From Alcaligenaceae bacterium (GTDB lineage Bacteria > Pseudomonadota > Gammaproteobacteria > Burkholderiales > Burkholderiaceae_B), in assembly GCA_029265795.1 (NCBI GenBank), contig JAJUGV010000024.1, positions 1 to 33,831 on the forward strand: DNA of 33,831 nt. Reading direction: 5' to 3'. The position numbers were made by a program, and so were the translations under genes. Under the pieces are notes generated by a model. The model worked only from the letters and a program-made list of their open reading frames with translations, made no database searches and was not told the DNA's origin. Each line of letters starts with the position of its first letter. The stretch's first letter is position 1. Shown here piece after piece: positions 9,333-17,984 of this stretch.

Positions 9333-10235
9333 TCAAAGTAGTGGCAGGCTGCCGGGATGATGAGGTTTGAGGGCTTGACGTGCCTGAGCGTAGCCGGGGT
9401 GCAATCGCCCGACTTCGCGCCAGAACTGGGGCCCGTGATTCATGTGTCGCAGGTGGGCGACTTCGTGTGCCACCACGTAATCCACGACATCTGAGGGGAA
9501 GTGTATCAGCCGCCAATTAAGCATGATGCGTCCGTCGCTGCTGCACGACCCCCAGCGAGCGTTCGGCGAGGCAAGGCGCCACCCGCGCAACGTAGTGCCT
9601 GACAAGCGGCAATAATGCTGCAGGCGAGAGTCAAAGAGGTCTAGTGCGCGCCGTTGCAACCATGTGTAGACGCGCTCGCGGACGCGATCCATGCTGCTGT
9701 CGGCCTGCAAAGGGAGGGCCAGGATGTCCCGCCCTGACGGTTGATCGACATTACCCTTGAATTGGGCCGAACCGATTTCAGGGCGGATGGCCAGCCTGAC
9801 GTAAACACCCAGATAAGGGAATTTGCCACCGTCCTGCCAACATGCCTGTGCTGTCGCAAGATGCTGCTGACGTTCGTGCAGGGCCTGCAACTTGCGCAAT
9901 ATCCAAGGTGCCTTGGATCGTACGACATCGGCGAGTTGTTTTTGCGGCACCCAGGCGGGGGTGGTTACCATCAGGCCGTCGTCCGTGATGGTAAGCCCAA
10001 TGGTCTTGCGTCTCGAAGTGCGTAGCATGAAGCCGATGGTCTGCAACGGCGTATCGACCTCATGCCAGCGACAACCCGCCGGCATGCCGGCGGGGCGTTT
10101 TATGGGCACCAGAGGGGCGTTCGGGACGGCTCCTCCCGGCGATGGCAGATCTGCAGACAACTTGCCCGTTGACCTGCGCTTGGCCGAGGTGGAAGGAGCG
10201 CCCTCAAACAGCGCAAGTTGTTCATTCACCGTCAT
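9333..10235 (-). CDS. YgjP-type (DUF45, M48-like) zinc metallopeptidase
   Basis: A 300-residue protein whose C-terminal half carries the zinc-protease signature VAHEVAHLRHMNHG (HExxH plus a downstream His) followed by FWREVGRLHPGY, as in the YgjP/WLM-related family. The upstream RWGSCSSDGRIMLNWRLIHFP block is also characteristic of this family. The N-terminal 65 residues are variable and low in complexity. There is no signal peptide, so it is cytoplasmic. The physiological substrate of the family is not established. Its start lies inside the end of the plsC gene (14-base overlap in another frame), which implies translational coupling and membership of the same operon. Confidence 0.85.
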   Translation of the reverse strand: MTVNEQLALFEGAPSTSAKRRSTGKLSADLPSPGGAVPNAPLVPIKRPAGMPAGCRWHEVDTPLQTIGFMLRTSRRKTIGLTITDDGLMVTTPAWVPQKQLADVVRSKAPWILRKLQALHERQQHLATAQACWQDGGKFPYLGVYVRLAIRPEIGSAQFKGNVDQPSGRDILALPLQADSSMDRVRERVYTWLQRRALDLFDSRLQHYCRLSGTTLRGWRLASPNARWGSCSSDGRIMLNWRLIHFPSDVVDYVVAHEVAHLRHMNHGPQFWREVGRLHPGYAQARQALKPHHPGSLPLL

Positions 10236-10950
10236 AACGTTCAGGATTCAGAACTCGCATTTCACCTTCGATCCATGCTTCGACCTGTTGGTTGACTTCG
10301 GCCGGGTTGCGACCCTTGGTAGAGATCAGCGGACCGATGGACACTGTAACGAGGCCCGGTGACTTCAGAAACGCCCGCCGCGGCCAGCACTCCCCCGCAT
10401 TGTGAGCAATAGGAATAATAGGCGCTTCCGCAGCGATGGCAAGCAGGGTCCCCCCCATTTTGTATCGACCGGCCTTACCGGGTGCGATTCGGGTGCCTTC
10501 TGGAAACAGCAGCGGCCACCGGCCTTCCTCCAGGCGCTGTCGGCCCACGCGGATCACCTGATCGACCGCATCACGGCCCTTTGCGCGGTCAATCGGAATC
10601 ATGCGAAGTAATGCTAGGCCCCAGCCAAAAAATGGAATGCGATGCAGCTCGCGCTTGTAGACGAAGCACACGTTGCGTGGCAGGTGGGCAGCAAAAAACA
10701 TGGTTTCCCAGGCCGACTGGTGCTTAGAAAGCACAACAGCGGGCTCGTCGGGAAGGTTCTCCCAGCCTTTTACTTGCCACCGGATACCGAGAATGACCTT
10801 TGCACCCCAGATGGCTAAGCGTGGCCAGCCGACCGTCAGCCGGTAGCGCAGTTTTAGTGGCAAGGGAGCCCAGATCAGGCAAGCGATGGCATAGGGTATG
10901 ACTGTAACGACCAGGAAAATCTGGTAGAGCACTGCTCTTGCAACTGCCAT
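10222..10950 (-). CDS. plsC: 1-acyl-sn-glycerol-3-phosphate acyltransferase (PlsC family)
   Basis: A 242-residue lysophospholipid acyltransferase with an N-terminal hydrophobic anchor (about 8-30). The catalytic motif is KHQSAWE: His77 is followed at the +5 position by Glu82 rather than the canonical Asp, a variant I associate with betaproteobacterial members. The acceptor-binding motif FPEGTR is at 149-154. The enzyme adds the second acyl chain to lysophosphatidic acid to make phosphatidic acid on the cytoplasmic face of the inner membrane. Four bases separate it from gmhB upstream; the downstream metallopeptidase start overlaps its end. Other acyl acceptors (for example ornithine lipid) cannot be excluded. 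Confidence 0.87.
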   Translation of the reverse strand: MAVARAVLYQIFLVVTVIPYAIACLIWAPLPLKLRYRLTVGWPRLAIWGAKVILGIRWQVKGWENLPDEPAVVLSKHQSAWETMFFAAHLPRNVCFVYKRELHRIPFFGWGLALLRMIPIDRAKGRDAVDQVIRVGRQRLEEGRWPLLFPEGTRIAPGKAGRYKMGGTLLAIAAEAPIIPIAHNAGECWPRRAFLKSPGLVTVSIGPLISTKGRNPAEVNQQVEAWIEGEMRVLNPERYDGE

Positions 10951-10954
10951 ATCG

Positions 10955-11494
10955 CTATTCCCCCATCAGCCATTCGTCGACGATGGCCGCCAGGTTGTCC
11001 CGAACTTCAGTGCCGGCGGGTAGCCCGCCTTTCTCAAGGGTTCTGAGGCCTTTCCCCGTTCGCACGAGCCAAGGCTTGCAGCCCAGCTGCACGGCTGCCT
11101 GTAGATCACGCAGCGAGTCGCCCACCGTCGGAACCCCTGCGAGGTTGACGTCGTAACGTCGGGCGATGTCCTCGAAAAGACCTGGTGCCGGCTTGCGGCA
11201 CCGGCAGCCGTCGTCTGGACCATGAGGGCAGACGAAGATTGCATCGAGATGACCGCCCGCCTGTGCCAGTTCGCGACGCATCTTGGCATGAATCGCATTG
11301 AGCGTATCCATGCTGAAGTAGCCGCGCGCGAGCCCCGACTGGTTGCTGGCCACTACCACGCGCCAGCCGGCACGGGACAGACGGGCGATGGCGTCCAGGC
11401 TGCCGGGTACGGCCTGCCATTCGTCAGGCGTCTTGATGTAGGCGTCGCTGTCTTCGTTAATGACGCCGTCGCGATCGAGAATGATGAGCTTCAC
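10955..11494 (-). CDS. gmhB: D-glycero-beta-D-manno-heptose 1,7-bisphosphate 7-phosphatase
   Basis: A 179-residue HAD-superfamily phosphatase. The nucleophile motif LDRDGVIN (Asp7, Asp9) is at the N-terminus, SNQSG is motif II, and the zinc-ring CPH...CRCRKP (Cys-x-His and Cys-x-Cys) is the hallmark of GmhB. It removes the 7-phosphate from heptose bisphosphate in ADP-heptose synthesis for the LPS inner core, which fits the presence of lptD and plsC nearby. The start is GTG at 11494, overlapping the glyS stop (GTGA), so translation is probably coupled to glyS. Confidence 0.94.
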   Translation of the reverse strand: MKLIILDRDGVINEDSDAYIKTPDEWQAVPGSLDAIARLSRAGWRVVVASNQSGLARGYFSMDTLNAIHAKMRRELAQAGGHLDAIFVCPHGPDDGCRCRKPAPGLFEDIARRYDVNLAGVPTVGDSLRDLQAAVQLGCKPWLVRTGKGLRTLEKGGLPAGTEVRDNLAAIVDEWLMGE

Positions 11495-13656
11495 TGAGCC
11501 AGCCTTGAAATGTCGGCGACCTGATTCATGCTTTGATGCAGCTTTTGCAGTAATGCCAGCCGGTTACGGCGTACGGCGGGGTCATCGACCATGATCATCA
11601 CATCGTTGAAAAAATCGTCGACGGCGGCTCGCGTACCTGCCAGCGTTGCCAGAGACGCACTGAACTCGCCCGCTTCGAACTGCTGTTGCGCGACGGGGGC
11701 GATCTCAAGGATGCGATTCGCCAGCGCTTTTTCGGCTGCCTCGGAATAGAGCGCGGGATCGACTTCGCCGGGGTCGCTGTCTGCTTTCTTGAGCAAATTT
11801 GTGATGCGCTTGTTGGCGGATGCCAAGCTTTCGGCTTCCGGGAGTTCGGCAAAAGCGGCACAGGCGTGGATGCGAGCCAGCACCTGATGCAATGGCGGGG
11901 CAAGCGATAGAACCGCGTCGACGACATTGCGATCGTGAATCGAAAGCTGATTCCGGTAGCGCTCGTAGACGAAGCCGGCGACGGCGTCTGTCGTGTCTTC
12001 GGCAAGTGTGCCGGGTTCAAAGCAAGATGCGGTGAACTCGAGCAGCGACTCGAGGCGCAGGGTCTGATGGTCGTTAATTGCCAACAGGCCGCCGGCAGCC
12101 AGCTGTTCATAAGCACTGATCAGACCCAGGGCGGCGCGACGCAGGCCGTAAGGGTCGCGTTCGCCTGTCGGCACGAGACCGATCCCCCAGATACCCACCA
12201 ATACTTCCAAACGCTCCGCCATAAACAGAATGGCGGAAGTCAGGCTGGCGGAGGTGACAGGGGCATCCAGGCGGATACGATACTGGTTGCGGATTGCTTC
12301 CACGACTTCAGGAGCTTCACCGTCGCCTTCGGCGTAATAGGCTCCCATGATTCCCTGCAGTTCAGGGAATTCACCCACCATGTTGGAGTTGAGGTCTGCT
12401 TTGGCCAGCAGGGCGGCTCGATCAGCCGCGCTTGCATCCGTTCCGAGCTGGCCGGCGATGTGTCCGGCAATGCGGCGGATGCGCTCAACCCGCTGAAGTA
12501 CCGAGCCGAGCTTGTTGTGGTAGACGCTGGTGGCCAATTGACCGACACGCTCTTCGAGCCGTGTGCTGCGGTCGGTCTCGAAGAAGAATTGGGCGTCGGC
12601 AAGGCGGGGGCGTACGACGCGCTGGTTGCCCTCAATGATATGCGTGGGGTCTGCCACCCGCATGTTGCTCACGATAAGGAAGCGGTGCGTCAGCTTGCCG
12701 GTCTCGGGCTCAAACAGCGGGAAGTATTTCTGGTTCAGACGCATGGTGAGGATGAGGCACTCCGGCGGGACACGCAAGAAGGCCGGGTCGAACTCACCCG
12801 TATATACCGTTGGGTGTTCCACCAATGCGGTGACTTCATCCAACAAGGCTTCGACCTCTGGATCGTCGCCGATGGTGGCCCCCAGGGCTGCTGCCTGTTT
12901 CTGCAACTGTTGCAGGATGTCGGCCCGCCGCGTCTCGAAACCGGCGACCACAGCGCCTTCTTCGAGTAATTGCTTTTCGTAGGCTTCGGCAGAGGTGATT
13001 TCCAGGGCGCCTTCCGACATAAAGCGGTGGCCCTCAGTATGACGACCCGCCTGCAAACCCAACGCCGACACGGGGATAACTTCATCACCCCATAAGGCGA
13101 TGAGCCCATGTGCCGGGCGAACGAAACGCACGCTCGTCACCCCGTCGGCAAGCTGATAGCGCATGACCTTCGGAATGGGTAATTGTTGAATCGCGTGTTC
13201 AAGCGCCTTCTGCAGGCCCGGCTGCAGAGCGATGCCGGGCGCGACGCCGCGGGCATAGAGGTATTCTTGTTTACCATCTGATTCGATGACTAGGTCATCG
13301 ACACTCAGCTCTTCCAGGCCCTTGGCCTGCAGCTTCTTCTGCAGCGCGGGCGTCTTTTGGCGGTCTTCCGTGAGCCCGATGCGCACCGGCATGAGCTTTT
13401 CTGTGTAGTGCTGTTCCGGCGCCTGACGCAGCACAGCATCGAAAACAGCGGCCAGACGGCGGGGAGTTGCAAGCGGTCGAACGGTGCAGCCGTCGGCCAG
13501 CAGATGTTGCTGGTCCAGCGAGCTGCGCAAGGCATCGGCAAAAGATTGACCCAGGCGCTGTAACGCCTTGGGCGGCAATTCTTCAGTGAACAGTTCGATC
13601 AGAAGAGGGCGTGTCTGTGGTTGCATATCGGAATTCGTGTCGTGACGCATGCTCAT
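11491..13656 (-). CDS. glyS: Glycyl-tRNA synthetase beta subunit
   Basis: A 721-residue protein beginning with the beta-subunit signature [14 protein letters not shown], at the usual length for bacterial GlyS. It binds tRNA-Gly and has HD-domain and anticodon-binding regions; with GlyQ it forms the heterotetrameric synthetase that charges tRNA-Gly. The ATG at 13656 overlaps the glyQ stop (ATGA), so this start is preferred for coupling, although Met codons at 13650 and 13626 (MQPQTRPLL) are alternatives closer to the conserved region. It overlaps gmhB by four bases at its end. Confidence 0.96.
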   Translation of the reverse strand: MSMRHDTNSDMQPQTRPLLIELFTEELPPKALQRLGQSFADALRSSLDQQHLLADGCTVRPLATPRRLAAVFDAVLRQAPEQHYTEKLMPVRIGLTEDRQKTPALQKKLQAKGLEELSVDDLVIESDGKQEYLYARGVAPGIALQPGLQKALEHAIQQLPIPKVMRYQLADGVTSVRFVRPAHGLIALWGDEVIPVSALGLQAGRHTEGHRFMSEGALEITSAEAYEKQLLEEGAVVAGFETRRADILQQLQKQAAALGATIGDDPEVEALLDEVTALVEHPTVYTGEFDPAFLRVPPECLILTMRLNQKYFPLFEPETGKLTHRFLIVSNMRVADPTHIIEGNQRVVRPRLADAQFFFETDRSTRLEERVGQLATSVYHNKLGSVLQRVERIRRIAGHIAGQLGTDASAADRAALLAKADLNSNMVGEFPELQGIMGAYYAEGDGEAPEVVEAIRNQYRIRLDAPVTSASLTSAILFMAERLEVLVGIWGIGLVPTGERDPYGLRRAALGLISAYEQLAAGGLLAINDHQTLRLESLLEFTASCFEPGTLAEDTTDAVAGFVYERYRNQLSIHDRNVVDAVLSLAPPLHQVLARIHACAAFAELPEAESLASANKRITNLLKKADSDPGEVDPALYSEAAEKALANRILEIAPVAQQQFEAGEFSASLATLAGTRAAVDDFFNDVMIMVDDPAVRRNRLALLQKLHQSMNQVADISRLAQ

Positions 13657-14564
13657 TGTGCGGCCTCCAGCACGGCACGATTTTCCAGCATGGGAAAGCC
13701 CAGCTTTTCACGCGCTTCAAAGTATGTTTGCGCGACGGCACGAGAGAGGTTACGGATGCGACCAATGTATGCGGCACGTTCGGTGACACTGATGGCGCCT
13801 CTGGCATCCAACAGGTTAAAGGTATGGGCAGCCTTGAGCGTTGCCTCGTAGGCCGGCAGAGCCAGCGGTACGTCAATCAGACGCTTGGCTTCTGCTTCGT
13901 AATTGTTGAAATGCGCAAACAGCATGTCTGTGGAAGCATGTTCGAAGTTGTAGGCGGATTGCTCCACTTCATTCTGATGGAAGACGTCGCCGTACAACAC
14001 CGGCTTGCCATCGCGGTTATAGGTCCACACCAGATCGTAGACGCTCTCTACGCCTTGGAGGTACATGGCCAGACGTTCCAGGCCATAGGTGATTTCACCG
14101 GTGGCCGGGTAGCAGTCCAGCCCACCCACCTGCTGAAAGTAGGTGAATTGTGTGACTTCCATGCCATTCAGCCACACCTCCCAGCCTAACCCCCAGGCAC
14201 CCAGTGTGGGGTTTTCCCAGTCGTCCTCGACAAAGCGGATGTCATGCACCTTTGGATCGATGCCGAGGGCGACCAAAGAACCCAGGTAAAGGTCAATAAT
14301 CTCGGGCGGTGCGGGTTTTAGCACCACCTGATATTGGTAATAGTGTTGAAGACGGTTGGGATTTTCGCCGTAGCGGCCGTCTTTGGGGCGGCGCGACGGC
14401 TGGACGTAGGCCGCTCGCCAGGGTTCCGGCCCGATTGCGCGCAGAAAAGTCGCAGTGTGCGAGGTCCCCGCCCCGACTTCCATGTCGTAGGGCTGGAGCA
14501 GCGTGCAGCCCTGCTTGTCCCAGTACTGCTGCAGGTTGAGAATGATCTGCTGAAAAGTAAGCAT
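13653..14564 (-). CDS. glyQ: Glycyl-tRNA synthetase alpha subunit
   Basis: A 303-residue class II synthetase catalytic subunit starting [15 protein letters not shown], with the GlyQ motifs [17 protein letters not shown] and [15 protein letters not shown] near the N-terminus. The frame is open further upstream, but similarity to the family begins at Met14564, so that start is chosen. It heads the operon glyQ-glyS-gmhB-plsC-peptidase-gloA. The alpha/beta (bacterial) form of GlyRS is normal for proteobacteria. No T-box or other classical leader was recognised in the 236-base divergent region upstream. Confidence 0.96.
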   Translation of the reverse strand: MLTFQQIILNLQQYWDKQGCTLLQPYDMEVGAGTSHTATFLRAIGPEPWRAAYVQPSRRPKDGRYGENPNRLQHYYQYQVVLKPAPPEIIDLYLGSLVALGIDPKVHDIRFVEDDWENPTLGAWGLGWEVWLNGMEVTQFTYFQQVGGLDCYPATGEITYGLERLAMYLQGVESVYDLVWTYNRDGKPVLYGDVFHQNEVEQSAYNFEHASTDMLFAHFNNYEAEAKRLIDVPLALPAYEATLKAAHTFNLLDARGAISVTERAAYIGRIRNLSRAVAQTYFEAREKLGFPMLENRAVLEAAQ

Positions 14565-14690
14565 GAAGTTAGGCCCGTGGAGGCGTGGTAAGCCGCAAAA
14601 TCCTATGATTTTAGCGCTTCCGCCAGCTAGCGCGGGGAAGGAGGCTAAAGGGACGACATACTTTGCGGGACTCCGCCCAGGGCTTCCTGG

Positions 14691-14722
14691 TTGCCGGCAC
14701 CGCTTCCAATTGGTCGTATGAT
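14691..14722 (+). promoter_or_regulatory. Possible promoter of the crotonase-fumarase cluster
   Basis: The 236-base divergent gap 14565-14800 holds TATGAT at 14717-14722 (five of six -10 bases) and TTGCCG at 14691-14696, with a long 20-bp spacer. Downstream, a 5-bp hairpin (GCGGC, loop of six, GCCGC; 14766-14781) lies in the leader before the AAGGAAG ribosome-binding site. On the opposite strand TAAAAT (14608-14613) could serve as the -10 for glyQ but lacks a good -35. All of these are weak. Confidence 0.3.
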
Positions 14723-14800
14723 ATTGGGTTGCCCCAGGGCTATAGACGTTAGTGAGCCCTGAAACGCGGCCGAAGAGCCGCTTCACCCAAGGAAGCATTC

Positions 14801-15565
14801 ATGTCAGAACTGATACAAGTTGAAGTCGTCGAACAGATCCTTGTCATAACCCTCAACCGGCCCCAGGCACGCAACGCCGTCAACTATGAGACGGCGCAGG
14901 AGTTGGCGGCGGCCCTGGACAGGCTTGATGCCGATGACAACCTGGTGATCGGGATACTAACGGGCGCCGGTAATACTTTCTGCTCTGGCATGGACCTCAA
15001 AGCGTTTGCCGCCACCGGCCAGCGGCCGTACACAGAAAGAGGGTTTGCCGGCATCTGTGAGCGTCCCCCCAGTAAGCCGCTGATCGCGGCGGTAGAAGGC
15101 TATGCGCTGGCCGGCGGCTGCGAGATTGTCCTGGCCTGCGATTTGGTGGTGGCGGCCAACAATTCCACATTCGGGGTGCCCGAAGTTAAACGTGGCCTCG
15201 TGCCCGGTTCTGGCGGCATGATTCGCCTGCCTGCACGCATTCCGTATCACATTGCGATGGAAGCAGTACTGACAGGCGACATGATTCCCGCAGAGCGGTT
15301 CCATCACTATGGCCTCATCAATCAGTTGACGGAACCCGGCAAGGCACTGGAGGCGGCAATGGAGCTGGCGCGCAAGATTGCTCAGAACGGCCCGCTTGCA
15401 GTGCGTACCGCCAAACAGATCATCGCCGAGTCGCGTAACTGGCGCCCTGATGACATGTTCGACCTGCAGCGGCCCCGCATTGCTCATATCTTCACATCGG
15501 ATGATGCCAAGGAAGGTGCAACCGCCTTTGCAGAAAAGCGCGCACCGGTGTGGACCGGCAAGTAA
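14801..15565 (+). CDS. Enoyl-CoA hydratase/isomerase family protein (crotonase)
   Basis: A 254-residue crotonase of normal length. The oxyanion-hole/CoA region SGMDLKAFA is near residues 66-74. Both catalytic glutamates of hydratases are kept: one in ALAGGCEIVLACD and one in FGVPEVKRGLVPGSGG, so a hydratase reaction is chemically possible. The substrate cannot be read from sequence; the group includes short-chain enoyl-CoA hydratases and CaiD/carnitinyl-CoA-like enzymes. An AAGGAAG ribosome-binding site precedes the ATG. It is the first gene of a rightward cluster with fumarase, a MaoC-like hydratase and a CitE-like lyase, with 32 bases before the fumarase ATG. Confidence 0.88.
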   Translation: MSELIQVEVVEQILVITLNRPQARNAVNYETAQELAAALDRLDADDNLVIGILTGAGNTFCSGMDLKAFAATGQRPYTERGFAGICERPPSKPLIAAVEGYALAGGCEIVLACDLVVAANNSTFGVPEVKRGLVPGSGGMIRLPARIPYHIAMEAVLTGDMIPAERFHHYGLINQLTEPGKALEAAMELARKIAQNGPLAVRTAKQIIAESRNWRPDDMFDLQRPRIAHIFTSDDAKEGATAFAEKRAPVWTGK

Positions 15566-15597
15566 TTCCTCTCATTTATAGCTCCTGCGAAATTCTC

Positions 15598-17127
15598 ATG
15601 ACTACCCTGATCAAAGAAGACGACTTCATACAATCCATAGCGGATGCGGTGCAGTTCATCAGTTACTACCATCCGGCCGATTACATTCAGCATCTGGCGC
15701 GCGCCTATGAGCGGGAAGAAAGTCCGGCAGCCAAGGATGCAATCGCGCAAATCCTGACCAACTCCCGCATGTGTGCGGAAGGCAAGCGGCCGATCTGTCA
15801 GGACACCGGCATTGTGAATGTCTTCCTCAAGATCGGTATGAATGTGCGCTTCGACACCCAGCGCAGCATTCAAGAACTCTGCGACGAAGGTGTGCGCCGC
15901 GGTTATCTCAGTCCCGATAACCCTCTGCGCGCATCGGTGCTCACCGATCCCTTGTTCACGCGTAAGAACACCCGCGATAACACGCCCTGTATCGTCAATG
16001 TAGAGCTGGTGGAGGGCGACAAGGTTGAAGTCCAGGTCGCAGCAAAGGGCGGTGGCTCTGAAAACAAAACTAAGTTCGTCATGCTCAATCCCAGCGATTC
16101 ACTGGTCGACTGGGTGCTCGAGACCGTACCCACTATGGGCGCCGGCTGGTGTCCACCGGGCATGCTGGGTATTGGGGTAGGGGGTACCGCCGAAAAAGCA
16201 ATGCTGATGGCCAAGCAGGCCTTGATGGAAGACATTGATATGTTCGAGTTGCTGCAGCGTGGGCCGCAGAACAAACTCGAAGCGCTGCGCATCGAACTGT
16301 ATGAAAAGGTCAATGCCCTGGGTATAGGTGCTCAAGGGCTGGGCGGGCTTACTACCGTGCTGGACGTCAAGATCAATACCTTCCCCACGCATGCGGCATC
16401 CAAGCCGGTCGCCATGATTCCGAACTGCGCGGCGACTCGTCATGTGCACTTTGATCTTGATGGTAGCGGCCCTGCAGTATTGACCCCGCCGGCGATGTCG
16501 AATTGGCCGGATGTAAAGTGGGCGCCCGACTACAACAAGTCCACCCAGGTAAACCTTGACACGCTGACGGCTGAAGAAGTCGCAAGGTGGAAGCCGGGGC
16601 AGACCTTGCTGCTTTCCGGCAAGATGCTTACGGGGCGTGATGCGGCTCATAAGCGAATTCAAGATATGCTGGAAAAGGGTGAGCCCCTGCCGGTGGATTT
16701 CACCAACCGCATCATTTATTACGTGGGGCCGGTCGATCCCGTTCGCGACGAGGTGGTTGGCCCAGCCGGCCCGACTACGGCTACGCGTATGGATAAATTC
16801 ACTGACATGATGCTCGAGAAAACCGGGTTGATTGCCATGGTGGGCAAGGCGGAACGCGGCCCGGTGGCAATCGAGTCCATTCGCAAGCACAAGTCGGCAT
16901 ATCTGATGGCTGTAGGCGGCTCGGCCTACCTTGTTTCTAAGGCGATTCGCAACGCCCGTGTCGCCGCCTTCGAAGATCTGGGAATGGAAGCCATCTACGA
17001 GTTCGAAGTAAAGGATATGCCGGTCACCGTTGCGGTCGATGCGACGGGCGAGTCCGTCCATGAAACCGGCCCGGCCAAGTGGAAGGCGAGAATCAGTGAA
17101 ATGATTCCCGTCGTACCGGTCAAGTAA
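15598..17127 (+). CDS. fumA: Class I (iron-sulfur) fumarate hydratase
   Basis: A 509-residue single-chain class I fumarase (fused alpha and beta parts). The three cysteines that hold the oxygen-sensitive [4Fe-4S] cluster are visible: Cys67 in PICQDTG, Cys185 in GAGWCPPG and Cys277 in PNCAATRH. The beta part carries KMLTGRDAAHKR and YYVGPVDPV. It interconverts fumarate and malate; some class I fumarases also hydrate mesaconate to citramalate. The ATG at 15598 is chosen because conserved sequence begins there (MTTLIKEDDF); an in-frame GTG at 15550 lies inside the crotonase gene. The ribosome-binding site is poor. The next gene follows after 13 bases, suggesting an operon in which the mesaconase side reaction could matter. 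Confidence 0.93.
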   Translation: MTTLIKEDDFIQSIADAVQFISYYHPADYIQHLARAYEREESPAAKDAIAQILTNSRMCAEGKRPICQDTGIVNVFLKIGMNVRFDTQRSIQELCDEGVRRGYLSPDNPLRASVLTDPLFTRKNTRDNTPCIVNVELVEGDKVEVQVAAKGGGSENKTKFVMLNPSDSLVDWVLETVPTMGAGWCPPGMLGIGVGGTAEKAMLMAKQALMEDIDMFELLQRGPQNKLEALRIELYEKVNALGIGAQGLGGLTTVLDVKINTFPTHAASKPVAMIPNCAATRHVHFDLDGSGPAVLTPPAMSNWPDVKWAPDYNKSTQVNLDTLTAEEVARWKPGQTLLLSGKMLTGRDAAHKRIQDMLEKGEPLPVDFTNRIIYYVGPVDPVRDEVVGPAGPTTATRMDKFTDMMLEKTGLIAMVGKAERGPVAIESIRKHKSAYLMAVGGSAYLVSKAIRNARVAAFEDLGMEAIYEFEVKDMPVTVAVDATGESVHETGPAKWKARISEMIPVVPVK

Positions 17128-17140
17128 CCCGGGGGGCACC

Positions 17141-17968
17141 ATGACGACACAGGATTACTCCGACTGGATCGGACGTGAGGAAACCTACCCCGATAACCTC
17201 GATGTCGGGCATGTTCAGCAAATCGCACTGGCCCTGGACCGCCCGGCGCCGTCAGTGGGTGATCCTTTGCCCCCGCTTTGGGTGTGGGCGCACTTTGTGC
17301 GCGGCCAGCCCTATGCCGAGCTAGGACGTGACGGCCACCCGGGGCGGGCTAGTTTTCTACCCCCTCTCGGCAATCGCAACCGAATGTGGGCGGGGGGTCG
17401 GGTGCACTTTCATGAGCCCCTAACGGTGGGTACGCCGGCGCAGCGGCGTTCCACCATCCTCAACATACAGGAAAAGCAGGGGCGTACAGGCGCCTTGTTG
17501 TTCTTCACCGTGCAGCACCAGTACGTGCAGAACGACCGTCTGTGCGTCAGCGAGGAGCAGGACATTGTTTATCGGGAGCCGACTGCACCCAAGCTGGACG
17601 GCAGCATAGAAGCACCCAAAGCGGACTGGTCGACTACGGTAGAGCCCAGCACCGTGATGCTGTTTCGGTATTCGGCGGTGACGTTCAATGGCCACCGCAT
17701 TCACTACGACCTCGATTACGTTACCCGGCAGGAAGGCTACCCAGGCCTGGTCGTGCATGGCCCGCTCATTGCAACGCTTATGCTCCAAGCCTGCGTCGAC
17801 GCCCATCCGGGTCGTGAGGTGGAGTCGTTTCACTATCGTGGCCTCCGACCCTTGATTGCCCCCACCCCATTTCAGGTGGCTGGAAGGCGGCAAAGTGAAA
17901 ATTCGGCTCAGTTATGGGCAGAGCAAGGTGGTACTCTGGCGCACCAGGCAGAGCTGACATTCAGATAA
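17141..17968 (+). CDS. MaoC/FAS1-like dehydratase, itaconyl-/mesaconyl-C4-CoA hydratase type
   Basis: A 275-residue double-hotdog protein. The N-terminal hotdog contains FLPPLGNRNRMWAGGRVHFH (about 68-87). The C-terminal one contains LFRYSAVTFNGHRIHYD and YPGLVVHGPL (about 175-210), the arrangement of mesaconyl-C4-CoA hydratase and itaconyl-CoA hydratase (Ich/RipB). Members add water to, or remove it from, branched C5 enoyl-CoA esters to give citramalyl-CoA. It is the third gene of the cluster, 13 bases after the fumarase stop with a GGGGGGC purine run just upstream, and 16 bases before the CitE-like gene, the same pairing as in itaconate degradation operons. I assign the family confidently and the exact substrate only tentatively. 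Confidence 0.8.
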   Translation: MTTQDYSDWIGREETYPDNLDVGHVQQIALALDRPAPSVGDPLPPLWVWAHFVRGQPYAELGRDGHPGRASFLPPLGNRNRMWAGGRVHFHEPLTVGTPAQRRSTILNIQEKQGRTGALLFFTVQHQYVQNDRLCVSEEQDIVYREPTAPKLDGSIEAPKADWSTTVEPSTVMLFRYSAVTFNGHRIHYDLDYVTRQEGYPGLVVHGPLIATLMLQACVDAHPGREVESFHYRGLRPLIAPTPFQVAGRRQSENSAQLWAEQGGTLAHQAELTFR

Positions 17969-17984
17969 GAACGTAGGAGACACT

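Noticed and set aside
11935-12969. A 344-codon open frame on the plus strand opposite glyS
   Set aside because: It lies wholly antisense to a certain glyS gene, has no family features and no ribosome-binding site. Long antisense frames are expected at this GC content.
16099-17142. A 347-codon open frame antisense to the fumarase gene
   Set aside because: Same reasoning: it is antisense to a gene with intact catalytic motifs, and its translation has no protein-family character.
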